From Ostrinia nubilalis (taxonomy: Eukaryota; Arthropoda; Insecta; Lepidoptera; Crambidae), in the NCBI RefSeq assembly GCF_963855985.1, contig NC_087092.1, forward strand, positions 13,826,001 to 13,890,000: a DNA stretch of 64,000 nt, written 5' to 3'. This document shows, piece by piece, positions 1-13,300 of this stretch. Under the pieces are notes generated by a model, which was not told the origin of the DNA, made no database searches, and worked only from the letters and a program-made list of their open reading frames with translations. Both the position numbers and the translations under genes were made by a program. The first letter of the stretch is position 1. Every line of letters starts with the position of its first letter.

Positions 1-640
1 TACAAAGTTGATTTTGAATTTTTGTAAACTCTTTTCTTCATAATGTGATTATTATTTTAAATTAATTTTTCAAAAAACACACAAAAATAGTTATGAAAAG
101 GAGTATAGCAGAAATTATGAGAATTTTGAAGAAACTTTGTATGAATAATTTTCGTATTATTACTCCATTTTCTTTCATAAACTTTGAATTTTTAATAAAT
201 TTCAATATCTAATTACTACGTGTGATATATCATTGGAAAGAAGAGAAGGTAAAGATATTTTTAAGATCATTGGCAATCCATTATCACCATTAGTTTTTTT
301 TTAAATCGAATTCGAACTTGAATTTTTTATCATGGTTTGTACTTTTGTTAAACTTTGGCGGCTCGTAATTAGTTATTCAATAATTATCTGGATCTGAAAT
401 TTATTTTATTTGACTAAAGGTTTATTCGATATTATTATCAAATAAAAAAATCGGTTAAAATCATGCGAGAAAAAAAAATTAAGCCGTTTTTAGGTCAAAT
501 TTCGGAAAAAGTATAAAAATTTACATATCTCCTAAACTATGAAACTTTAGTCATAGAAAGTAAGGTTCAATAATTAGCAAATGACCTCCTCTATACGCGT
601 ATTAGCTATGGCGGGTTCAGTTCCAGTCACCCTGTATATA
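1..640. mobile_element. end of an unclassified AT-rich element
   Basis: AT-rich, no coding sequence. The right end (about 560-640) reads ..GGCGGGTTCAGTTCCAGTC then CACCCTGTATATA; CACCCTGTA ends are common in arthropod DNA elements (compare the one at 55396-55866). The left end is outside the window. Confidence 0.35.
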
Positions 641-1182
641 TGTTTCTCACACTTCAACTGGCATTGGATTCAACATCGGATTCTGACACTTTTACAGTTA
701 TGATACCATGAATATCAGTTTATGGTCCTAATTATTTTTATTTTATTTACGACCTTCGACCAGTTGGACACTTTAGATAGCTTCTTGTAATAGCGTCAAT
801 ATCTTTTTAGCTTTTAACGCAAATCTAGTCTTCAAAGCAGTTTAATCGATTTATTTTATTTTCAAAATCGATATTTTATTGTCTATGATGGCCGCAGGAA
901 CATCACTATACATGGACTCCCAGCAATAAAGTACGGTAATGCCTCGTACAGATTTTATCGGCAAAAAATATGGAACTTGATAGGTTTTAGACCATGCCAC
1001 GCACCAAAACGTCCGGAAGTTGTAATAGTATTATAGAATAAACGTTAAAAGACTTATTTATTTAATTTTTCAATGCTTAAGTGTCCATTAGAATGAAAGG
1101 GTGCTTAATGTATTAAAAAAAATAGAAAATAATTATGATGGGTTAATGTTTTTGGGCGGTTTTTTAGGCGGTTTCTGACAAT
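641..1182. repeat. 540-bp dispersed repeat, copy 1 (interrupted)
   Basis: Nearly identical to 49857-50397, starting ATGTTTCTCACACTTCAACT and ending GGCGGTTTCTGACAAT. No coding potential. Its last bases (GTCCTT) are displaced to 3644-3649 by the insertion at 1183-3635. Confidence 0.85.
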
Positions 1183-1385
1183 TAGGGTATGCAAAACCGA
1201 AAGTTTATCAAAAACCGATTTTTTTTTTCGGTTTCCAAGAAAAAAAACCGGTTTTCGGTTTTTAATCGGTTATTATCGTTCTATTTTTTTTTTCAATCAA
1301 CTAGTAGTTACATACAGCGATTTGTTACGTCCTGTCCGTTTTGTGTTAGATTACATTATTTAAGAGAGGGTTATAACAGTTTTGA

Positions 1386-1600
1386 TAAATTTAGCTTATT
1401 CATTAGGCATTATAGGCACATAATGAATAATGAATAAGCTAAATTTAACTCAAGGGACGGTAGTTTATCTCCATTGTACGTAATAATTGTCAACGAATAC
1501 GTTTTTAAAATTCATTACTCTGTCGATTTAGTATTTTGTTAATTACCACCATGTACGTAATGTACATCAACAACGTATTTGTTGACAATTACGATTGATA
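1386..1600. repeat. two small nested fold-backs
   Basis: AAATTTAGCTTATTCATTA at 1387 pairs with its complement ending at about 1446. TACGTAATAATTGTCAACG at about 1476 pairs with CGTATTTGTTGACAATTACG near 1574. These look like MITE remnants inside the hAT-like element. Confidence 0.55.
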
Positions 1601-2079
1601 TAAATAAGCAATATCTTAAATTAAAAAGTATAATAAAATGTAAAAAGCTTTATTTGTGAACGTTAGGTGGTATTTTTGTCAAATTTCAATACACTAAGTA
1701 TTACAGTAATAAGCTTCTGCAGATATCGCAAATAATTAATGAGATTCAATGTTCAAAACAATTCAGAAATAAAAACTGTTCAATTCACTCACACATAGGT
1801 TAATTATTCACTGCAATAATCACCAACTATCTGAATCGCGGGGTGGGTCATGTCAGGTGGCGGGCGCGGGCGGTACGAGTCCTAAATAATTATCGGGGAT
1901 TCCCCGTTCAAAGGTAAACGACGGAGTAGGGCAGGTGACCCGGTTTTGGCCATTTTAAGAATTTTTTAGACTTTGAGGCTATATCATTTTACAGTTTTTG
2001 TTATCACGGACTTATTTCTTGTAAAAAGTGATTAAATATATTTAGATCTAGCCTAAGGATACATTTTTTTTCATAATGA

Positions 2080-2684
2080 TTCAATGGAAAAATAATCCTG
2101 TAGAAAAGAAAAAGAAATGGGAATTTGTGCCATTTTTGGCCAGCTTTACCCCATTTCTGGCCACAGTCATGTGCCAGTTCTGGCCACAAAAATTCATCAA
2201 AAAAAAAACAAAAACTACTCGACGGATTTTAACGAAACTTGGTACAATTATTTTTCATACTCCTGGGCAGGTTATAGTATACTTAGGAATTCCCACGGGA
2301 ACAGGAATTAGCGGGAAAATCCTTTTGTATGAAAAATCTAAACCGCTTAAGTTAGACGCTTGAAATTTGACATGTAGGTACCTTAGTAAACTTAAAGCTT
2401 AGTTACAACAAGTAATTCCCGAAATTCTCACGGAAACGGGAATTAGCGGGAAAATCCTTTTGTATGAAAAATCTAAACCGCTTAAGTTAGACGCTTAAAA
2501 TTTTGCATGCAGGTACCTTCGTAAACTTAAAGCTTAGTTACAACAGGATATTGCAAAATTCCCACGGGAACGGGAGTAAGCGGGAAAAAACATTTGTACG
2601 AAAAAATCTAAACCGCGTAAGATAGATGAAGGGGGTAAAACGGGATCCACGCGTACGAAGTCGTGGGCGGCCGCTAGTATGAAA
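2080..2684 (-). mobile_element. RTE-type retroposon tail with about 128-bp internal repeats
   Basis: On the - strand it starts CTAGCGGCCGCCCACGACTT, CGTACGCGTGGATCCCG, the usual start of a common lepidopteran RTE-like tail. Blocks with GGAATTAGCGGGAAAATCC and AACTTAAAGCTTAGTTACAA recur at about 2290, 2415 and 2555. The short reading frames here are not genes. Confidence 0.6.
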
Positions 2685-3643
2685 TATAATATCTCAGCTT
2701 GAATTGAAATTACAATTAAGGAGATCAACATTAACCTATAGTATAAGTTTATGCGGTTAGTACTGGAACAATTTTCTTTTCACAACATCGATTTTTTTAG
2801 TATGTATTTGGTTTCGATGGAGGCATTATAATCGTAACTCTGAAAATGAATCGATTACTTATATCAAAATAGCTAAGTAATTAAATTGAAAAATCACGAT
2901 AAAAACTAAATGGCCAAAAGTGGGGTTCTTCTTGCACCACTTTTGGCCAGTCATGTGGCCAAAGATGGGAAAATTCATTAATTCTGGCTCCATTAGTGGC
3001 CACCTCTCATAAACCCACTTAATAAACAAATAGCGATAAAATATCATTAGTACCACTTAGACAGTGTATTCTTTATTAAGGATTAACATAAACATTTAAA
3101 AAAATAAGAAGGATTTAGAAAATAATGATTGTTTACTCACCCGCTTGCCTTAGCCTTTTTGCTAAGACTTAAAACAATTAACGCTTCTCAAACAATAATG
3201 ACTTGTTGGATTGAAATGAAGCTTGACACATCAAAGCTGTTAACGCTATTAGTGTTGCTAATATTAGATATTTTTATTCCCGTAAACCATAGAGTAATAT
3301 ATTAGTCTTTTCCTTAGTTATAACGATTTGAAGTTCTAAATGGCCACAAAGGGGTCGGTGGCCACAACCGGGTCACTTGCCCTACCTAACCAAGTGACAA
3401 TGTTGCCAAGTTATAAATTGTAAAATAACCAAATATTCGTCAAATATCAAAATACCCTAGTTAGGTATATTATAATAAAATGATATTGCTTATTTATGGA
3501 ATTTGTTACGTGTATACAGATAGAAAAACCGATTTAAATCCGGGTTTCGATTTTTAAAACCGGTTTTAGAATTCGTCGAAAAAGGGCGGTTTTTCCGATT
3601 TTTCGGTTTCCGATTAACCGGTTTTGCATTCCCTACTGACAAT

Positions 3644-6600
3644 GTCCTTTTATAAGCAATGAAATGTTAAATGTGGTAATTGCTAGAAGATACTGTATCA
3701 GTTGAGTCAGTATTATTGGTCTTATCTTAATGGTGTCTTTCTATGTTCAACTTTTCAGCCGGTGATCTCAGGTATATCTGACGGCAGCTTGTTTAGATGT
3801 TGTCTTTTAATTGAAAATGTTCGCTTTATGTTCTCACGCTCTCTCGAGAGTGCGGTCAGGTCAGGAGTTGTCGCAAACATGGACCGGCTGTCTGTATTTA
3901 CAACTTTGCGTCGTGTGTTGTAGCTTCCGACAGTAATTTGCGCCCGGACGGCCTCCCGCTGGAATTCTTTATTAAAACGCGTGACATCATGTGCCATGAT
4001 ATCACAACATTATTTATATGTAACTTGACTAATAATATAAGCAGCTTTAAGAATTATTTTGAATGACACATTTAGGTATCTTAGGTCAGTTGATATTCGT
4101 GAACAAACAACGTCTTAATCGTGAGCAATGAAAATTCCTACGCCTAAGCGGTAATGCCCGTATGTCCCAAATTAAATGCAGCCGGATAAAGTTATCTGCA
4201 TGCCCGGCGTCGCCGAGGCGCGCATTCTTCCGTGAGTCTTGCGGTCTTTTTGCATTCCACGCACTGTACACAAGCGCAAGAAACGAAGCACGCTCCATTT
4301 GAGACGCCCTCCTCCTGCAGGTAACTAATGCCACGCCGCATGCACTATGCACGTGACACACGCGTGCAAAATTGTGACATTAGCAACATATCAAGTCATT
4401 CTCGCTTTCCCGCTCCTGGGTGGCAACCAGAAACCATGCGATTCTCAGGAAGGCAACGATTTTCCAGATTTAGCATGACCAGTCGAACAGCTTTCAGCAG
4501 AAAGTTTTTGTGCGTACATTGGCGTGCGTTTCGTAATGCACGCCTCGTGTTGGTACTGCACCGGGTTTTTGGGGGACATGTTTTTAATTGCGTGCTGGTT
4601 CTTGTCCTTGATTTACATGACGACAGCGCTAAAATTATCTGCAATGTAAATCTGCATTTCACTGTTTTGGGCAAAAGGTTTCAAGACCGGTGCATATAGG
4701 CACTGTAAGAAAAATGATTGGCCCGAATCACTGAAATATTCATTTTCTGAAAATTCCATAAAATATGCTCTTGTTCTGAATGATACTCTATTTGATGTCT
4801 AGGTTGAATTAAGTTATAAAATGTGTTATTTGTTATAAGTTCCTATTGTAGACCTATCAATTTTGCTCTGTAGAGTGAAGTTGTTTTCTGTTGTCAATGT
4901 TATTGCTGAGAAAGGACTTAATTTGGTATTTTGACTACACAGATTTACTATTAATAGTTTAATGAGCGTCAACATTAAAGTGAACACACGCTCAGGTAGT
5001 GGTGTTGTCGTCGCATGGCAACCATCTGGATCGTTGCCCGGTGCATGGCCGATGTTCCGTAAGTTATGCCGGCCATAATATCGTGGATGCTAACGACACT
5101 TCTCGCGAAATATACAGAAATAACCATCTCCCCACACCGCGGCCGCTCCGATAATTCTGTCAGAGCATTACCAATGCACTTCGCAGCTGGAGATATTGAT
5201 GCTATTTTATTTAAATCCATCCTTTCAATATTGAACGCATCGGATTTTATATCTAACATTTCTGCCCTGTATGTATGAGGTGTAATAAAAGACTTTCTTT
5301 GAAATACAATCACTGTGATCCGTATCGAGTGTGACATTCCGTTTCTAATTTACTTTCAATGGATTCTCATTGAGATTATCAAACTCATATAATTGAAATC
5401 AATAAATCCATAATTAATTCTATTAACACCTTTGGGTGCGAAACGTAATTAAGATTATCGGAAAGGCTTTGAAAATTACGTTTCTAGAAGCATAATCCAT
5501 TTATAAGCTACAAGAATTAAATTTCAGCGAAGGATTGTTTCCACTCTCAAAAATAAATAGTCAAGTTACCAAAAAAAATTGAATAGGAAAAAATATTTTA
5601 TCTTAATCATGATTTCCTGGAAATGGATTTTTTTTCACAACTAGGTAATCTCTCCTACTCAGAGAATTATGTATTACCTATACCAATATTTTTATTGTTT
5701 TCTTTTACTAAAGCAGTTATTTGGGCAAGTTAAAACAATGACTTTGTTGTTTTTGCAACCATTACTTACCTCATTTTTCGAAGAATAGGTGTATTGTATG
5801 TAAGCATTATCTGATGATTTGCCTGATAAAATAACTTGAATGTGAATAATGTTGCTTTGTTTGAAATGAAATGATTGCAGCTGTTTGATCAGCTTTTACT
5901 GTGGTGTATCCTAAATTGATTTTCAGCGAATATAACGCCCATTCTTTAAACGCAGACAAAAATGTATTTGACCTAAAATAAAAACCACAGAGCTGTGATT
6001 GAGGTTTTGCTCGAATCGATTTCTCTCAACGGCCTCGGTCTCTAACACGCATAATATGCATTCGTGCATCACGCGTTTGTACGGTTGGTACTTACGAAAC
6101 TTCTAGCTCGTTTGTTACAAACAAAATGGCAAAACTTGAATTGTTGTAAGCGTTGATGTTGATACAATATAACTAACTTTGCACTATTACGCATCCTTTT
6201 CATGAATGAAATTGCTAGTAAATTAGTTGCATAGTCTGTTTAGATTAAGAAATTTATACATACTGCATTGAATAGTATTTATATTATACTCGTATCGGTA
6301 GTAACGTTCTGTCGCGTCGGTTCGTCTACCGGTGCAGCGGTGTTATCAAAACATTCCGCAGATTCTCACGCTCGGCTTCGATTCCCATGCAATCAAGATC
6401 ATTGCTTCGATTCCCAGTTGACACCGCCATTAATGTCTCGTCTCAATAACTCTATCAAGTAATTACTCCATCAACTGCATTAGCGAGTTCTCCTTTTATG
6501 TATGAAATGGCAACTACGAGTTAAGTAATATTTTCTTTTCCTTTTCTTTTATGTAGAGAATCATCGTTTTAAGACTTGCTTGTTATCTGTTTTCTTTTTG

Positions 6601-9600
6601 GAGCTATAAATAATTTGTCATATTGGTGTTTTATGTTTTTAGTGAAAAAAATAATGTTTATGGACGTCCATGGATTGATGATTACCCAAAAGGGGGATCC
6701 AAATTTAATGCAGAGTCTCTACCATGTCTACTTATCCCGTTACAAAAAATATGTTTAATGTTATTGAACGAAGATCCCTAAAAGCCATTGTGGATTAGTC
6801 ATTTAGGTATCACGACTCACAATCTATTGCACCAAAACAAGGTGATTCATCGTCGCTGCTGCGCAACCACTTTGGCCCATTCGATTTTTTAAGCAACTTG
6901 CCTTACGAGGTGAGTACCTAATTGTGATGCGGCTCATTACTTGCATGCGTGATGTAGTGGTCCGTGAACACTTCTATTGTGGTTAAAATTGAGACATTGA
7001 TTTACATGAGCGCGTTTTATCTCTAGGCGACATAATATATCGCAGGGTACCATTGTCTCTATTGAGATCATTCATCCGTGCAGCAACGAGAGGCACCCAA
7101 TAAATTTTGTTTGCTGCATCCATTTCTCTTCATTATCATAATGTGTATCTAAGAATGAGATAGATGTAGATAACATGATTGTCTCATTTGTATGATGGTT
7201 TGGTTTGGATAATGGTAAATGGAAAATCCGTTTATGATCCTATTACAATAAATTGCGATGCAAAAAGTTTAAGTGCTAAGCTGTTGATCGCGTCAATTGC
7301 AAACACGGGTGTTCGGCGCCGGCAAGCCGGTGAGTCACACAATCGCGATGTGGGACGCGGGCATTGTAGAGCCGCTGCGTTATGTTGTGGGCATGAGTTC
7401 TAGACTTACACTCGCCTACCCAATGTACGCACTAGGCCACCTGACATAAGAGCCTTTTTTGAATACGTTTACAGAGGCTCTGAAGCGTGCGATTGTATGC
7501 AAAGGAGGCGCAGGCGGGCGCCCACCGCCATCCTCGAGAAAGCACCGCGGAACCGTCCGCTGGCCCACTTGCAATTTGCACAATCCATACCAGTGAATCT
7601 ATTTTCTCAGCCTATATTATGTGCACAATTACAAAGCTCTTTTACAAGGCCAATTGTTACTATCTAATATTCATTTGTGAAACTAATAACGTCATATTCT
7701 TCTTAAATACGTACTTACTAGTATTTATGTAACTATCCAAGTAATGTGTTCTTTAATTGTTGCTAATAGATATCATTATTGTAAAAACTCGTGTAACATA
7801 ACAAGATTATATTTATAAATAAAATAAGAGAGAATTTCAGTGTAATTTCATTCAATTCTGTAGTTAAATGTTCCAATAAAATTACATACTGTCTTGCTGC
7901 TAAAAGCTGAACCATATTTGAAGATAATTAGGCCTGGGATGATTCCCAAGCTCCCTTACGAGTGAGTGCGCGATCGTGTATATTTTTAGCTCATTGCTCT
8001 GGATATAACGTCAACATGTCGCCTCTGACCTGTCGTTGTTTATCGTCTTCCTCGTGATTCATGTCGTGGCGAACTAATTTTTGCAGATTCACGACCTGAT
8101 AAATTTTCTTCGTGAGCTTAAACTAAATCGAGCAGGGTTTCTTTAGGAGTACAATATTTAATTGTGCTGCTCATAACCGTCATATAAAGATACACTTTTT
8201 TAGTATATTAGACACATATTCATTACAACGATTCAACCGCAACGCAACGCGATCGTAGCAAATTAATTTATTTGTTTAGTTGAATTTAAGATAGGTAACA
8301 CAATAACGTGACAAGATTATTAGTCAACTGAATTTTCCACGTGAAAAATAACACCAGATCATGTTAAGCTAAAAATATGTATACTTAATTGAACTGTCAG
8401 AATACGAATACAACACTAACAATTAAATTAATTGTGTAGTTGTAAATAATTTCAATTATTTATGATTTATATTTGTTTTTTCTTCAAGATAGTTTACATG
8501 ATTTCTTAAAAGTAAGAATCACTGAGTTTAGAAAGTAGCGACATTAATTACTTTGATGTGTATTTTTATGAAACTATTTTCAGTTGTATTATTATAACGA
8601 TGTATAAATAAAATTCGCAAGTTAAACTACAGGCAACGATGTTAGTTTAACAAATTGTCGCCAAACATTTACTTAGCAGTCTGTGATACTGATATTGCAC
8701 TGTCGATACTATCATAAATAGACCGTTGATAATGTATACTTACTTGTATGTACAATCGTATTGCAGTGACCATGTATGCAGGGTGACACAAATGTTCAAT
8801 TTCGTCAGGTCGTTAACCTGTCGTAATCGTTTCGTCCTCTTGTGCGATCATCGCATCGCTGACATTTATATTTCATTCATCTCTTGAGCTCTGGAGATTT
8901 CATCTGAATATTGCTTTCAAAGTAGCTTAAAGTTAGATAGCTCCGTGTTTTGCAATTCATCACGTTCGCGTTCGCGAGCGAAGGAACGAAACATTTCTTT
9001 TGCTCTTAACCCATCTACAATTCAAATGGCCTCTTATTGATATTTGCGCACCTGCTGTAACGGCCTGCGTAGAATTGAATTTGTGTGATAATGTTTGACA
9101 TTAATACATATGAGATTTGCCTATTCCTGTATTTACATGGCACCTAATTCGTTTTGGCAGTCAGAAATATCGAAATTCATAAAATACAACCGAGTTTTAT
9201 ATACGTATTTACATCGCATGACCTAATGTTTTCAGTTTTTCTTTTTCAATTATACTTATCTAATTCCTTTACTTTTTGGATATTTTGCATATCTACATGT
9301 ATACCATCCTTCAATCTTCGAATATTGCACCCGGAGCTGGCCATCCATAATTCAGTAGGTATTAACATTATTTAAAATTGTGTATTAATATTACATTTCC
9401 GTATCGATTTTTCAACTACAGTTTTTAAAACAGGTGTCATAATGAGTTAATTAATCTTGTGACAATTTTGCTGTAATATCCACTGTATACTGTTAATATG
9501 AATTTTACTACATAATTCACTTTCACTATACTAGCGATTTTCAGTCGTTGTTCATTTTTATTCGCTCATCAATATTGTTAATGTCAAATGCAAAAAAAAC

Positions 9601-10067
9601 AGCTACAAAGAAACGAGTAGCCCGTACCTAAAATAAAATAAATATATTGAGTTAGTTCGACACCGACATAAATTGAAACAAAGAATGACAAATCGAACAA
9701 TCATTTTGCAAAATGACTTTGTGGTTGTTACAAAATACCACTGGCGAAATAGAGTTCACAATTTGCATAACCCAATAAAAGAGGTACTAGTAAAAGTGGT
9801 ATTGAATCAGATTCAGATCATCTTAACTGTTTAAGTCATCGTATTGTCCCCGCTACCAGTATAACACTGAATTAGATTAATAAAATCCATTCGCTGCTAA
9901 TAGCAAAACGTCGAAACAATACTGTTAACGAGCCATCTGCCGATGTTGACTTTGGAACTCAGTTTGTCAGATGAAATTGGTTAATGATGGCGGACGTACC
10001 TCGGAAATGGCATTGATTGCGTCGCCGGGCGCGGCAAATTGACTCACATGCGCAGCTCGCTGCACCG
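3644..10067. other. non-coding stretch, likely intron of the PP2C gene
   Basis: Mostly AT-rich unique-looking sequence with a GC-richer patch at 4130-4640. Short open frames at 3755-3997, 4086-4361, 4328-4699 and 4975-5337 show no recognisable domain or splice-consistent coding pattern. No PP2C motif (such as DGH or GDA boxes) was seen on the + strand. Confidence 0.4.
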
Positions 10068-10075
10068 GCCCCGCC

Positions 10076-10364
10076 TAGGGTTGCCAGGTCCAAAAACACA
10101 GAAGCTGGACTCGGTGCTTAATTTGGCCGGACATTTTACCCTAAAAGCCGGACACGCCTTTTTTTGCAATTAGTATCATAGCTCATAAGTGAGTACTATC
10201 AACTATCATGTTCGAATTGGTAGCCCAACATCCTGATACGCGCATGTGTGCGCCTAACAGCTGAGCTGAGCTAAGCTGGACAGGTTGGACAAAAGAATTT
10301 TTGGCCGGACAAGTCCTTAAAAAGCCAAACATGTCCGGCTAGAGCCGAACACCTGGCAACCCTA
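10076..10364. mobile_element. 289-bp MITE with 8-bp TSD (hAT-like)
   Basis: TAGGGTTGCCAGGT at the left and ACCTGGCAACCCTA at the right, flanked by GCCCCGCC at 10068-10075 and 10365-10372. Interior has GGCCGGACA repeats. Termini and TSD length fit hAT-derived MITEs. Confidence 0.88.
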
Positions 10365-10372
10365 GCCCCGCC

Positions 10373-13300
10373 GCATCCAGCTTCTATGGGGTGGGGCGGG
10401 ATGGGGGATGAGTAATTGATAGGCAAATTGAATGAAGCGGAGTGCTGCACTTATACCTGATTTTTATGAGATAAGATTTGAATTGGTTTAAGGTTTTTAA
10501 CGAAATATTACTCTTCAGCTCCGTGGCATTGGGAGTTCTTTTTTAAGCATAACAAGGTAGTTGTGCGAACGCTATCGCACCTGGTGTTAAGTAAGATGCA
10601 GTCTAGGATGGTACATATATCTGCACTGTAATGGCCTATACACTCTCGCCTTGAAAAGTCCCGGATTATAGAGATCGGTAAAGACAGCAGCAGGCAGCGA
10701 ATGCTAGTCCCTAGCTGTTCGCATTATAAGAGTCATCGAAACGTGCGAGCTGGTGGAATGTCAACATGCGCCTGGTTCCCCGGTGATGGAAGTTCATTTT
10801 AATTCATGGGAATCAAAAAATAATACGGGAAAAATATTTGTCACCTTTGTAAATTGCATTTCTTGCATTCACTAAGAGGACAAAGGTGACTAATTCCACT
10901 TCTACTCAGCAATAGCTAATAGTGGTAGGGCAATAAATAAATTGAAAAACTATTTAGGACATGTCTAAAGTGCCCTGAAAAAAGCATACTAATAAAGAAT
11001 TTGAAATCCTGAAATTGGAATAACTTTAATACAATAGCATAGAAGAAAAATATTCTTCGCAGTATCTATAGGCACATCAAGAAGCTTTTAACCTGCTGCT
11101 AGCGGCTGCATCGATGCAATTACCGGCCGCGTGGGTGATAGGCTATCGATTCGCCGCTAATACTGCGCTGCAAGAGATTTCCGAGTTACTTTAACTGAAG
11201 GCGTGAATAGGGACGCACATCAAATGTATAAATTACCAAAATGATTTGACTAACAGCTAAGAGCAACAGGAGACTAATAAGGTGTTCTATGTGTTAGTGA
11301 ATTTGTTAATAAACGAATCATCTATAAATTAAGTGATATCTTCTTCTTCTTCTTCTTTGGTTTATGGCGATGAACTTGCGTTTTTTCGCCACTGAGGGCA
11401 CACTATTCCGCCAATCACTTACTGACTAATATTATTGTGTGTGACTGTCAAAAGATTAAACTTTATGTAATATGTTCTAGTTATGAACTAAGTATCTGTG
11501 TTTCTAATAAATAACTCAATAAGTCTTCAAGGAGAAATAATAGGATAATGGTACGCCGGAAATTAAATCATGTTTATGGCAGTCTCTAATTACCACTATT
11601 GCTTGATTGAAAGGCTTAAAAAGCCAGTGTAATACGTCGTACTACATTTATCTTACTGTTAGCTACACTAAATATTTCTGAGTTATAGTTCTTTATTATT
11701 ATTATTTTATCGTTGCATGACTTGTTCAATTTCTCTATTTATTTACAATCAGTTCATATCAGATGCATTTTATGTAAAGGTAAATAAATAGTAGATTTTA
11801 CTGATATTTTAAGACTTAAATTGTAGTATCTTACCTTCTATGTGTCCATAGCCCTGTTTGAGATTTGAGATTAATTTCGACAATCACAGTCGCGCTACGG
11901 GTCACGCCTCGGCCCTGCGGGCACGGTCCGCCCTCACAAATATTTGTCGCTACACGTATTTCGCATTAACACCTACGGGGCTGACAGTCAAGTTTATTGA
12001 ACTGCATTTATCAATTCTGGATTCCGCTCACTCTACCTACTTGATCTGGTTTTAGGAATCTGAACTAATTAATTTTGGCTAGATTGCATATAGCTTTGAA
12101 TTATGGACAGGAAATTTTAATCTGTCAAACGATGACGTAAGAAACGTTCCCGGCGGTAATGCGGCCGACTCTACATGAATCATGTATGACAAAGATGGTG
12201 TTGTAGACTATTGTGAGCGAGAATTATCGTACTTATGTGTAGTTAGGATTCGAGCGGCGAGTGAGGTCGGCGCCCGCGCATCGCGTTTAGGCGGAATTTA
12301 CAACACTATACACTAACGACTCTGATTCGGCTTGCAAAAAACTGTCTGGCTGAAATCATATTTTAAAATATTAGTAATCTTTTACCCGTCCTCTGTTTTT
12401 GGCGCATGTCACTTTAACTCGTTCTGTATAGAAGTGATTAGATCTTAACTCCTTTAAAATACTCTCTGTTTGGAGTTCCTGAAACTGAAAGTCAACTAAC
12501 TAGACTGATGATGATGATGACTGGTTAGTTGGTGGCATCACTCCTTGTAGCAAGTTATAATAATGAAAGTCTACAGTACATACTATGTGTATATTGTTGA
12601 ATTCCAACGTTGATGATAATAACAGCTTTGCTATCAGTTACACACTGTTACTTATACCGTAATAAAATACTTGCGGCGTTTTTCATGTCAAGCGTATTGT
12701 GAGCGATGTGAAAAGTGCAGTGTTTACCTGCATGCCTCCGAGATAGCAACTGATACTGGCATACTTTCCAAAAGACTGACGTCATTTATACGTTAATCTG
12801 TTAAATATAGCTTTATGTAATCATATAGATAACGATCAATACATAATTTTCCTCAGGTCACTTGGAGTGGGTGCAGCATTTAATCCTTCTCTACATTTTT
12901 TATACTGCAAGGTTTTTGATAATAAAGCATTATGTAGTTACCTACTAGCTATAAATAGCGTTCGTTTTTATCCGTTGCGTACGTGTACCAGAGATTAATT
13001 AAAACAACACCATGCGCCTTGCCGTCGCTCCGCCTAGCCCTCGGCCATCCAGCCCGACAAGTGGTACTTGTTGCGTGGGATCCAGTCCTTTTTGCATACG
13101 CTCGTGCGCTGCGCAGTGCGGGCGTGATTTGTCGCGCAGGAACCACCCGCCTGCGCTAAATGCAAAACTGAATTATAACTAATCGCTGTTAGGTATACTG
13201 CCCCGTATCTCAACTCGATCGATGGCACCAGTCTGGTGAGACCTCGATATTGTTTATGCAAAATGCCCAAGTCTCTATGAAAATTATCAATTGCACCGAA

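Larger units (their letters stand above)
1183..3635. mobile_element. non-autonomous hAT-like element with 8-bp TSD
   Basis: CTGACAAT at 1175-1182 is repeated exactly at 3636-3643, and the empty form exists at 50390-50397. Termini are TAGGGTATGCAAAACCG and, at the other end, the complement of TAGGGAATGCAAAACCGG. Subterminal sequence on both sides is crowded with AAACCG/CGGTTT. No transposase frame remains. It carries nested insertions: fold-backs at 1386-1448 and 1476-1600 and RTE-like tail repeats at 2080-2684. Confidence 0.88.

Noticed and set aside
4086..4699. Overlapping 91- and 123-codon frames on both strands
   Set aside because: No domain, no codon pattern and no splice-consistent partners; treated as a GC-richer non-coding patch.
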